Shown: positions 24,959-32,556 of the stretch, piece after piece
Position numbering within the stretch: the stretch's first letter is position 1
Layout: each line of letters starts with the position of its first letter
From: an uncultured Bacteroides sp.
GTDB lineage: Bacteria > Bacteroidota > Bacteroidia > Bacteroidales > Bacteroidaceae
Reading direction: 5' to 3'
Length of the DNA stretch: 54,993 nt
Assembly: GCA_900544075.1 (NCBI GenBank)
Contig: UQTJ01000024.1
Coordinates: 1 to 54,993 of the forward strand
The notes under the pieces: model-generated
Databases searched by the model: none
Told to the model about the DNA's origin: nothing
What the model saw: only the letters and a program-made list of their open reading frames with translations
Program-made: the position numbers and the translations under genes

Positions 24959-25900
24959 TTATTTAATACTATTAGTTAATTCCTGAATACAATACTGCTC
25001 AACTAAGTTAGAGAAATCCTTAAAATCCATTCGTTCAGTTCCATAAACGACCTGATATCCATGATTTCCTAACACCCAATCAACTAAAGACCCTACAAGT
25101 CCTTCAATAGCAGATCCTGCACTATAAGCAGCCGCTGCAGCTGCAATCTCTTTCCAAAATATAACAGAATATTGTCTTCCTATTAATACTATTCTTGTTA
25201 TACATGAAAAGTCTGCTACAGTGACTCCAATGATAAACCCTCTTAAAGCATTACCTTTTAAAGTTGCATCCCACTGTGAAGCATGATTTCTCCAATAATC
25301 TAAAGAACTAATAGCGACATTTGTTGTTGACGAAATAATTTCTCGATCATCTTGATTTGCCTCACGGTACCACTTTAAATGTATCCTATCTATATAATTT
25401 TCTATGTATGTATAATCATTACTTGTCTTAAAAAGATCTATCATCTCATTTAAATATGCTTCAACAACAGAAGAAACTTCATTAGGAAACTCTTGTTTTA
25501 AATCTTGTGTAAGAGAATAACTTGGATCTGTCAATAAAAGCCTAATAGATGTTATACTACGTTCTGACAATGTCACATTTAAAGCATCATGAACATAGGA
25601 AGGAACTTGAGAAACAGACAGTTTATGAAAATCTTGTGAATTCTTTAAAATTGCAGATTGTGCTTGGGCTAAACACTGGGCATAATCATTTATACTTACA
25701 CTTCCACGAGTAAACGAATTCATCAATGGACTACCATCTATGGCCTCTAAAGCATAATCAAGAGCAACATTATGATATTGTCCTACTTCATCCACACTTA
25801 TATCCAAAGAGGAACTTCTATCATTAACCTGTTTATCACTACATGACGATAAAACAATTACCAACAATAAAAGCAAAAATGAGAAATAAAAACTTTTCAT
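24959..25900 (-). CDS. Lipoprotein of unknown function with a Gly/Ala-rich hydrophobic C-terminal segment
   Basis: 313 residues. Signal LLLLLVIVLSSC gives a lipidated Cys20. The central part (about 60-215) is helical and polar (QCLAQAQSAILKNSQDFHKL, NEVSSVVEAYLNEMIDLFKTS). From about 215 to 275 it becomes hydrophobic and Gly/Ala-rich: GFIIGVTVADFSCITRIVLIG, then EIAAAAAAYSAGSAIEGLVGSLVDWVLGNHG, which resembles a glycine-zipper membrane hairpin. No named family. The gene is more AT-rich than fabI and the decarboxylase on either side. A secreted membrane-active or cell-contact protein is possible but unsupported beyond this pattern. Confidence 0.62.
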   Translation of the reverse strand: MKSFYFSFLLLLLVIVLSSCSDKQVNDRSSSLDISVDEVGQYHNVALDYALEAIDGSPLMNSFTRGSVSINDYAQCLAQAQSAILKNSQDFHKLSVSQVPSYVHDALNVTLSERSITSIRLLLTDPSYSLTQDLKQEFPNEVSSVVEAYLNEMIDLFKTSNDYTYIENYIDRIHLKWYREANQDDREIISSTTNVAISSLDYWRNHASQWDATLKGNALRGFIIGVTVADFSCITRIVLIGRQYSVIFWKEIAAAAAAYSAGSAIEGLVGSLVDWVLGNHGYQVVYGTERMDFKDFSNLVEQYCIQELTNSIK

Positions 25901-26057
25901 ATCACAATCTACTTTTACAATTAAACATATAAACTTATCATTACACTATCTATAAAAAATATTATAACTGTTAGCACTATACATTCAAATAATTTTAAAG
26001 TTACAAAAAAACAATCAATTTCCCAATAATAATCAATCTATTTTATAAAATCTCCGT

Positions 26058-26086
26058 TTTAAATAATGTTTAAATACTGTTTAAAT
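26058..26086. repeat. Three TTTAAAT copies phased at 11 bp after the decarboxylase beta gene
   Basis: TTTAAAT occurs at 26058, 26069 and 26080, exactly 11 apart; the last two are GTTTAAAT. It sits 35 bases beyond the beta-subunit stop codon (minus strand). The rest of 25901-26120 is AT-rich with no gene or clear promoter. Confidence 0.6.
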
Positions 26087-26120
26087 GGGAATTAATGACT
26101 TTGTTTCTGTGTAAATATAT

Positions 26121-27356
26121 TTATCCGAGGAAAGAAATAAGTACTCCGGCAGCTACCGCAGAACCTATCACACCTGAAATGTTGCTGGCCATACAATACT
26201 GCAGAACATGATTCTTAGGGTCATACTTCAAGGCTATCTCGTTTGCAACACGGCTTGCCATAGGCACGGCGCTCAATCCTGTTGCACCGATAAGAGGATT
26301 GATTTTCTTCTTTGTAAAAAGATTGTATATCTTGACAAAGAAAATACCGCCTGATATTGAAAGACCGAAAGCAAGGAAACCGCCAATCACGATACCAATT
26401 GTAGTCCAGTTAAGGAAAGCATCAGTAGTCATTGTCGCACCAACTGAAATACCCAGAAAAATAGTTGCGGCATTCATTATGCTGTTTGATGCGGCATCAA
26501 ACAGACGTGACGTATTAGAACCTATTTCCTTCACCAGATTACCGAACATCAGCATACCAACCAATGGAACTGCACTTGGTACAAACAATGCCACAATAGT
26601 AGTAACCGCTATCGGGAAAACTATTTTCAGTACACGCATGTTCTTTATTTCTATTGTTGGCGGATATTTCTTTTCCTGTTCCTTCATATTAATACTTAAT
26701 TCCTTCTTGCTGCACCATAATCTGACAACCAAAGGAATTATTACCGGAACAAGAGCCATATACGAATATGCAGCAATAGCTATAGGACCAAGCAAATGAG
26801 GAGCCAACTTGATTGTAGTAAATATCGCTGTAGGACCGTCAGCACCACCTATTATACCCAATGAAGCAGCTTCCTGAGGAGTAAAGCCTACCATTATGGC
26901 AACAAGCAATACAGCAAAAATACCAAGCTGTGCAGCAGCACCGAAAATTGAAAGACGGAGATTGCGCAGCATAGGTCCGAAATCGGTCAGCGCACCGACA
27001 CCCATAAAAATTACCGGTGGAAGAAATCCTGTCTTTATGAGCATATAATATATGAAGTTCATCAAACCCAGGTCATGGGCAATCTCATGCAGAGGCATTT
27101 CCCATATATTCTTCATCACTCCATTCACCATTACCATACCATTCTCGTCAGCCTGTATCACTCCCATTTCTCCTCCTGGGAAATTGGCAAGCAATACACC
27201 GAAAGCTATTGGCACAAGCAACAACGGTTCATACTGTTTCTTTATACCCAAGTAAAGCAATACGAAAGCTATGGCATACATTATAAGAAACCGCGGATCG
27301 GCAATTATATTGCTGAACGCAGTCATATCGTATAGTCGTTCAAAAATCTCTTCCAT
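26121..27356 (-). CDS. oadB: Sodium ion-translocating decarboxylase, beta subunit
   Basis: 411 residues, about ten membrane helices. Family motifs are present: FMGVGALTDFGPMLRN, GIIGGADGPTAIFTT, the NAATIFLGISVGATM stretch and GLSAVPMASRVANEIALKYDP. The beta subunit takes CO2 from carboxybiotin and uses the energy to pump Na+ out across the inner membrane. Last gene of the operon gamma-alpha-beta, only 7 bases after the alpha gene. Together with apbE it points to sodium-based energetics. Confidence 0.93.
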   Translation of the reverse strand: MEEIFERLYDMTAFSNIIADPRFLIMYAIAFVLLYLGIKKQYEPLLLVPIAFGVLLANFPGGEMGVIQADENGMVMVNGVMKNIWEMPLHEIAHDLGLMNFIYYMLIKTGFLPPVIFMGVGALTDFGPMLRNLRLSIFGAAAQLGIFAVLLVAIMVGFTPQEAASLGIIGGADGPTAIFTTIKLAPHLLGPIAIAAYSYMALVPVIIPLVVRLWCSKKELSINMKEQEKKYPPTIEIKNMRVLKIVFPIAVTTIVALFVPSAVPLVGMLMFGNLVKEIGSNTSRLFDAASNSIMNAATIFLGISVGATMTTDAFLNWTTIGIVIGGFLAFGLSISGGIFFVKIYNLFTKKKINPLIGATGLSAVPMASRVANEIALKYDPKNHVLQYCMASNISGVIGSAVAAGVLISFLG

Positions 27357-27363
27357 ACTGCTA

Positions 27364-29208
27364 TCATTTAATCTTCATTAATACATCATCTTCAGAAACT
27401 GAATCACCAGAGTTCATGCAGATGGCGGTAACGGTGCCGTCAAAATCCGCATTTACTGCTATATAAGTTTTCATAGCCTCTATATAGCAAAGCGTATCTC
27501 CCTTTTTGACATTATCGCCTACTTTAACAGGTGTTTCCTGAGCCGATTTTGTAAGATAGAATTTTCCTTCAAGCGGAGAAAGCACATCCTTGCCCTCACC
27601 AGATGCAGCAACCGGCAGACTGCCATCAGAAGATGCAGACTGTGCCGGCAATGCAGTATCACCGAAAGCTACAGTCACACGGTATGGTTTTCCGTTCACA
27701 TCTACAGTAAGCACCTGAGTTCCTTCCTTAGGCATAGAACCGCCTTCAGCCTCAGCACGGCGTTTTTCTACGTCTGTTAGGAAGTCCGCCTTAGCCTTTC
27801 CGCTCTTGTATGCCTCATACTGAGCCGGATGCATAGCATACTCGAACAGTTCCTCATCGTCCTGACCTGTTTCCCATCCTTTCTCAGCCATCATCTGACG
27901 GTATTTGTCAAGCTGGTCAGGATAGTTGTCCTGAGGATTGCCTGTAAAGAATTCCCTACCCTCACTCTTTGCTTTCTCTACTATCTCGTCTGCCAACGGA
28001 CCAGCCAGTGCTCCGGCCTTGCCGAGTATCATATCCCAAACATCATCCGCTATCATAGCCCAGCGTTCCTTGCCTTTCTCCATCTGAATGACGTTCATCA
28101 TTGCCAGATTCTTTACATACTGGCTGAAAGGAGTTACCAGACATGGATAACCTACACGCGGCCACACATATGATACCTCATCGAACAGCTTTATAAGCAA
28201 TTCATCCTGAGTCATAAGCGGCAGATTATTCTTTGCCTTATACTTATTTATAGATTCAAGATTTGTTTCAAGGTCAGCCATCAAGCTACCCATCATACCT
28301 CCCGGAAGTCCCGGACCAACGAGCAATGAATTCATCATACGGTTCTTAGGACTGATATACAATCCGAGGAAGTCGTCCATAAACTCCTGAATCATGGTTC
28401 TTGCCCTCATATAGGCATTCATATTGATTTCCTTAACCTTGAAACCTGCATCCTTCAACATTGCCTGCACACTGATAATGTCTGCATGACCTGTTCCCCA
28501 TGACAACGGATCCATACCGCAGTCCACATAGTTACATCCTGCCTTGCAGACCTCAAGTATAGAAGCCATATTAAATCCAGGACCTGCATGAGAATGATAC
28601 TGTATGGTTATATCCTTTATCTTCTTTATTCCGGCAACAAGTTTTCCGAGGAACACCGGACGTCCTATACCGGCCATATCCTTAATACATATTTCGTCGC
28701 ATCCGGCATCGATAAGCTTCTTAGCCATATCAAGATAGTATTCCACAGTATGTATAGGAGAATAAGTGATACACAGGCTGCACTGTGAAATCATTCCCGC
28801 ATCATGCGCATATCCTATTGACGGGATTATATTACGGACATCGTTCAGTCCGCAGAAAGTACGTGTAATGTCTGTACCCTGTGCCTTCTTCACCTTATAG
28901 AACAGTTTTCTCACGTCTGCCGGAACAGGACTCATTCTCAGTCCGTTCAAGGCGCGGTCCAGCATGTGTGTCTGTATTCCTGCTTCATGGAAAGGCTTAG
29001 TCCATTCTCTCACAGCCTTGTTAGGGTTTTCACCAAACAGCAGATTTACCTGTTCAAAACCACCTCCGTTAGTTTCTACTCTGTCAAAGCACCCCATTTC
29101 CACTATCACATGAGCTATCTTTACCAACTGGTCAACACGTGGTACATATTTTCCGGCACTCTGCCACATATCGCGGAATACCAGACTGAATTTCACTTCT
29201 TTTTCCAT
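27364..29208 (-). CDS. oadA: Biotin-dependent carboxyltransferase (decarboxylase alpha subunit), divergent type
   Basis: 614 residues: carboxyltransferase TIM barrel (about 1-300), conserved carboxylase domain (about 300-470), a Pro/Ser/Ala-rich linker and a C-terminal biotinyl domain with CYIEAMKTY, biotin lysine K580, 34 residues from the end. Intact core residues: RDMWQS (metal Asp), EICIKDMAG (lysine), YHSHAGPG (HxH metal site), GLPGGMM, LVTPFSQ. Substrate-side motifs differ from oxaloacetate decarboxylase (Klebsiella): RDAHQS is RDMWQS, RGQN is RALN, FDAMND is FCGLND. So oxaloacetate as substrate is doubtful; another beta-keto acid or acyl-CoA could be used. Cytoplasmic, attached to the membrane by the beta and gamma subunits. 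Confidence 0.88.
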   Translation of the reverse strand: MEKEVKFSLVFRDMWQSAGKYVPRVDQLVKIAHVIVEMGCFDRVETNGGGFEQVNLLFGENPNKAVREWTKPFHEAGIQTHMLDRALNGLRMSPVPADVRKLFYKVKKAQGTDITRTFCGLNDVRNIIPSIGYAHDAGMISQCSLCITYSPIHTVEYYLDMAKKLIDAGCDEICIKDMAGIGRPVFLGKLVAGIKKIKDITIQYHSHAGPGFNMASILEVCKAGCNYVDCGMDPLSWGTGHADIISVQAMLKDAGFKVKEINMNAYMRARTMIQEFMDDFLGLYISPKNRMMNSLLVGPGLPGGMMGSLMADLETNLESINKYKAKNNLPLMTQDELLIKLFDEVSYVWPRVGYPCLVTPFSQYVKNLAMMNVIQMEKGKERWAMIADDVWDMILGKAGALAGPLADEIVEKAKSEGREFFTGNPQDNYPDQLDKYRQMMAEKGWETGQDDEELFEYAMHPAQYEAYKSGKAKADFLTDVEKRRAEAEGGSMPKEGTQVLTVDVNGKPYRVTVAFGDTALPAQSASSDGSLPVAASGEGKDVLSPLEGKFYLTKSAQETPVKVGDNVKKGDTLCYIEAMKTYIAVNADFDGTVTAICMNSGDSVSEDDVLMKIK

Positions 29209-29237
29209 TTTCTTAATGTGTTTTCATTTTTAGTCTG

Positions 29238-29495
29238 TTATAACTTCTCAATTTTCATCACCTTACCCTTACCGCCTGTAAGTTTCTCCACAGCAATATT
29301 AATCGCCTTCACGGAATCTTCTTCCAATGACACGGTTGCTACTGCCGGCTTACTCTTAACTTCCTCTTCCGGCGGAGCAAACTTGTTGACTGCCTTAATA
29401 AGAAGAGTACTAAGCCAGATAATAATGAGAAGGATTACAAACACTGTGCACATACCTACGAGCATCAGCATCAGACCTGTTCCAATATTTTCCAT
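29238..29495 (-). CDS. oadG: Sodium-pumping decarboxylase gamma subunit
   Basis: 85 residues with one N-terminal membrane helix (GLMLMLVGMCTVFVILLIIIWLSTLLI), a charged linker with PPEEEVKSKP and a short C-terminal domain. This is the OadG layout; the subunit holds alpha and beta together. First gene of the operon, 29 bases ahead of the alpha gene. A promoter element lies about 60 bases upstream. Confidence 0.85.
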   Translation of the reverse strand: MENIGTGLMLMLVGMCTVFVILLIIIWLSTLLIKAVNKFAPPEEEVKSKPAVATVSLEEDSVKAINIAVEKLTGGKGKVMKIEKL

Positions 29496-29555
29496 ATATA
29501 TCTAATTTTAATGTATTATAGACACCTTTCCAAGCCATTAAACTTAAAAGGCGCC

Positions 29556-29563
29556 CAAATATA
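29556..29563 (-). promoter_or_regulatory. -7 element of the decarboxylase operon
   Basis: The minus strand reads TATATTTG. A TTG lies at 29590-29588 but 24 rather than 19 bases away. Leader of about 55 bases to the gamma subunit start. Confidence 0.5.
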
Positions 29564-29683
29564 CCAATTTAACATATTGCATTGATACAAAAAAGTTTAA
29601 AATTTTCAACATTCATAAGTTCGATGGTTATTTTCACACTTCATATTACGACAAAAGCAATATTATATAGTTTTCCACACCAC

Positions 29684-29725
29684 ACTGTAATCCATCTTTA
29701 CACTACTGTAAAGAAACCTTACAGT
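29684..29725. promoter_or_regulatory. Two abutting 21-bp dyad operators, likely activator (NtrC-type) sites
   Basis: ACTGTAA-N7-TTACACT (29684-29704) is followed with no gap by ACTGTAA-N7-TTACAGT (29705-29725). Dyad centres are 21 bp apart, two helical turns, so two dimers would sit on the same face. The distance to the sigma-54-like element at 29777 puts them about 88 and 109 bases before the expected transcript start, normal for enhancer sites of sigma-54 activators. Within the 327-base gap 29496-29822 the remaining sequence shows only a TTTTCCACA copied at 29671 and 29740 and half-sites GTGTAA/ACTGTAA near the start codon. Confidence 0.75.
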
Positions 29726-29776
29726 TATTACGATAACACTTTTCCACAACATCCTTTTTATCAGCCGTTTACGTTT

Positions 29777-29793
29777 TTGGCACGATTATAGCA
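29777..29793 (+). promoter_or_regulatory. Sigma-54 type -24/-12 promoter of the efflux operon
   Basis: TTGGCACGATTATAGCA: GG (29779-29780) and GC (29791-29792) with the required 10 bases between, differing from TGGCAC-N5-TTGCA only at one base of the -12 box. Transcription would start near 29803, 20 bases before the TolC start. No TAnnTTTG element is present in this gap in the plus direction. Confidence 0.75.
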
Positions 29794-29822
29794 TTACTAT
29801 CAGTGTAAAAAACAACTGTAAA

Positions 29823-31199
29823 ATGAAAAAGATATTTACACCTATAATTATAATCATAGCCGGAATGAAATGTATGGCTTCAGCAAGCGACAGTATTCCA
29901 TCGGCCGAAACATCACGAACCATGTCATTGCACGACTGCATGGAATATGCTATAGAATATTCCACAAAAAATGAAATACAAAGACTTGACAATGCCGATG
30001 CACTCACTGAAAGACGTGATGCGATACTCAAGACTTTCACACCATCCATTTCGGCAGGAACATACGCCTATAGCAACTTCGGACGTGCCGTGGACCCCGA
30101 AACAAATACATATACCAATACTACATCGTTCAATAACGGTTATTCACTGAGCGCAAGCATCACACTGTTCAACGGATTTTCCGCCATCAACAATATCAGA
30201 ATTTCGCAGACAGCCGTAAAGATGGGAATCTCGCAGGAAGATAAGCTGCGCGACGAACTGTGTCTGGCAGTAATGGAAGCCTACTTCAATGTTTTGTTCC
30301 ACACTGAAATGACCGAAGTTCTCCGTAAACAAGTGGAAAACTCGAAAGCAAGTCTGCTGCTGATGCAGAAACAATATGAAACAGGACAGAAAAGCCGACC
30401 GGATGTAGCACAGATGGAAGCAGACCTTGCCGACAGGGAATATCAGCTGGAAACATCGTACAACAACAGCCAGGATGCACTGCTCACACTGAAATCCGTA
30501 ATGATGTGGCCCGTTGAAGAAAAACTTGAAATAGACCGTACGATGATAGACGAAAAATATTCTGCACTGGTGGAAGAAGAGGACAAGGCAAACGAAATAA
30601 TGGATTACGCAGTAAGTTCACAGCCTTCAGCTCTCATAGCCAAAGGTACGATGGATAAAGCGAAATTTGCCCTGAATACTGCAAAATGGCAATTTCTGCC
30701 AAGCCTATCGCTAAACGGAGGATGGTCCACCAGTTACTACAGCTATCCCGGCAAAGCCGACTACTCAGCACCTTCGTTCAACTCGCAGTGGAAAAATAAT
30801 GCCGGAGAGTACATACAGTTAAGCCTTTCAATACCTATTTATGACAGACTTTCAAGATTCTCCAATCTGTCGAAAAAGAAAAACGAGTACCGACGTGCCG
30901 AAGCACAGTATCGTCAGACGGTTCACGACATAAAATCGGAAGTGCAGCGTGCAATACAGGACAAAACAGGTGCACGCAAGTCACTGGTACTTGCCATGAA
31001 ACGCTCAAAGGCACAAGAGGCTACCTATCTGCTGCACGAAAAAAAGATGCGCCAGGGTATGGTATCCCCTATCGATTATCAGACAATTACAACTTCTTTC
31101 TTAAATTCGCAGGCAGAAGAGCTGAACGCACTGCTGCAATATTATCTGAAACGCAGTGTGGTGAGATATTATAAAGGAATAAGCTATATTAATCAATGA
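29823..31199 (+). CDS. TolC-family outer membrane efflux channel (sigma-54 operon)
   Basis: 458 residues with a signal (IFTPIIIIIAGMKCMASA). Typical opening MSLHDCMEYAIEYSTKNEIQRLDNADALTERRDAILKTFTPSISAGTYAYSNFGRAVDPETNTY, strand regions SLSASITLFNGFSAINNIRIS and EYIQLSLSIPIYDRLS, and two sets of long helices. It should form the outer-membrane exit duct for the inner-membrane permeases encoded downstream. First gene of the rightward locus that ends with the regulator and kinase; it starts 20 bases after the predicted sigma-54 transcript start. Confidence 0.92.
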   Translation: MKKIFTPIIIIIAGMKCMASASDSIPSAETSRTMSLHDCMEYAIEYSTKNEIQRLDNADALTERRDAILKTFTPSISAGTYAYSNFGRAVDPETNTYTNTTSFNNGYSLSASITLFNGFSAINNIRISQTAVKMGISQEDKLRDELCLAVMEAYFNVLFHTEMTEVLRKQVENSKASLLLMQKQYETGQKSRPDVAQMEADLADREYQLETSYNNSQDALLTLKSVMMWPVEEKLEIDRTMIDEKYSALVEEEDKANEIMDYAVSSQPSALIAKGTMDKAKFALNTAKWQFLPSLSLNGGWSTSYYSYPGKADYSAPSFNSQWKNNAGEYIQLSLSIPIYDRLSRFSNLSKKKNEYRRAEAQYRQTVHDIKSEVQRAIQDKTGARKSLVLAMKRSKAQEATYLLHEKKMRQGMVSPIDYQTITTSFLNSQAEELNALLQYYLKRSVVRYYKGISYINQ

Positions 31200-31205
31200 A
31201 TTATA

Positions 31206-31274
31206 AGTTATCAGTTGTTAGTTGTTAGATGCAGCATAAACAAACTAACAACTAAAAACCAAGAACTAAAAACT
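31206..31274. repeat. 7-bp phased inverted array between the TolC and adaptor genes
   Basis: AGTT at 31206, 31213 and 31220 on the left; AACT/AACC at 31243, 31250, 31257, 31264 and 31271 on the right, all exactly 7 apart and in inverse orientation. The RNA can fold as a slippable hairpin. It lies 7 bases after the TolC stop and ends just before the next start. Confidence 0.75.
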
Positions 31275-31281
31275 ACACATA

Positions 31282-32541
31282 ATGGACAGAACAATAGAAA
31301 AGAAAAAAGGAATGGCACTGGTGTTCAGCAAAAAAGCTTTACCATACTGGGGAGGCGGACTGCTGTTGTGCCTTATAGGATACATCCTGATAAAAGACAA
31401 TGTAAGTACACTGAGAGTGAATGCAGAAACACTCTCGATAAACAAAGTAACGGAAGGCGAATTCAATGACTATATCCGAATCTCGGGACAGGTACAGCCG
31501 ATGACAACCATCCAGCTCAGCCCTCTTGAAACGGGAGTGGTGAAAGAGATATTCATGGAAGAAGGTTCGCACGTTAAAGCCGGCGACAAAATACTGAGGC
31601 TTACGAACGAAAACCTCGACATGCAGATATTGAACTCGGAAGCCGACCTTGCAGAAAAGGAAAATATCCTCCGAAACACAATGATTTCGATGGAACAGCA
31701 GCGCCTGAGCGTAAACCAGGAAATGCTGCAATTGGAAATGGAAGTAAGACGCTATCGAAGGACTTACGAATCGCAGAAATCCCTATATGCCGAAGACCTG
31801 ATAGCCAAAGAGGACTTTCTGAAAGCCGAAGAAGACTATCAGCTGGCAAAAGACAAACTGGAACTCGTAAAGGAACGTTCCGTACAAGACAGCCTTTACC
31901 GCAGCGTACAGGTGGAACAGATGCAGGAAAGCCTGAGGAATATGCGAATCAATATGCAGATGATACGAAAAAGAAAAGACAACCTTGTTATCACTGCACC
32001 TATTGACGGTGAACTGGGATTGCTTGATGTTGTTCTCGGACAGTCTGTACCGTCAGGCAGCAAAATCGGACAGATAAACACTCTTGACAGCTACAAAATT
32101 GAGGCTCAGATAGACGAGCACTATATCGACCGTGTCACTTCCGGTCTGGAAGCGGATTTTGAAAGACAGGACGAATCGTTCCAGGCCGTTATACGCAAAG
32201 TCTATCCGGAAGTACGCGACGGGAAGTTCAAAGCCGACTTTAAGTTCAGCGGTGCACAGCCGGAAAACATCCGCACCGGTCAGACATATTATCTGAACCT
32301 GCAGTTGGGACAACCCGAAGAAGCCATAATGATTCCTCGCGGCACATTCTACCAGAAGACTGGCGGACGATGGATTTACGTGATTACAGAGGACGGTTCG
32401 AAAGCTTACAAAAGAGAAATACGTATAGGTCGTCAGAACCCGCAGTATTACGAAGTGCTTGAAGGTCTGCAGCCGGGAGAAAAGGTCATCACTTCGGGAT
32501 ATGACAATTTCGGTGACAATGACTGTCTGGTGTTGAATTAA
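31282..32541 (+). CDS. MacA/HlyD-type periplasmic adaptor
   Basis: 419 residues: N-terminal helix (YWGGGLLLCLIGYILI), barrel-sandwich halves (GQVQPMTTIQLSPLETGVVKEIFMEEGSHVKAGDKILRL, about 78-115, and APIDGELGLLDVVLGQSVPSGSKIGQI, about 238-265), coiled hairpin between them (about 115-230) and C-terminal beta domains with YYLNLQLGQPEEAIMIPRGTFYQKTGGRWIYVI. This is the MacA layout, matching MacB/FtsX-type permeases downstream. It connects them with the TolC channel. A run of AAACTCAT repeats bridges its stop and the next start. Confidence 0.9.
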   Translation: MDRTIEKKKGMALVFSKKALPYWGGGLLLCLIGYILIKDNVSTLRVNAETLSINKVTEGEFNDYIRISGQVQPMTTIQLSPLETGVVKEIFMEEGSHVKAGDKILRLTNENLDMQILNSEADLAEKENILRNTMISMEQQRLSVNQEMLQLEMEVRRYRRTYESQKSLYAEDLIAKEDFLKAEEDYQLAKDKLELVKERSVQDSLYRSVQVEQMQESLRNMRINMQMIRKRKDNLVITAPIDGELGLLDVVLGQSVPSGSKIGQINTLDSYKIEAQIDEHYIDRVTSGLEADFERQDESFQAVIRKVYPEVRDGKFKADFKFSGAQPENIRTGQTYYLNLQLGQPEEAIMIPRGTFYQKTGGRWIYVITEDGSKAYKREIRIGRQNPQYYEVLEGLQPGEKVITSGYDNFGDNDCLVLN

Positions 32542-32556
32542 TAAACTCATAAACTC

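Noticed and set aside
26299..26799. A 166-codon open frame opposite the decarboxylase beta gene
   Set aside because: It is antisense to a clear membrane subunit; its apparent composition mirrors the hydrophobic codons of that gene.
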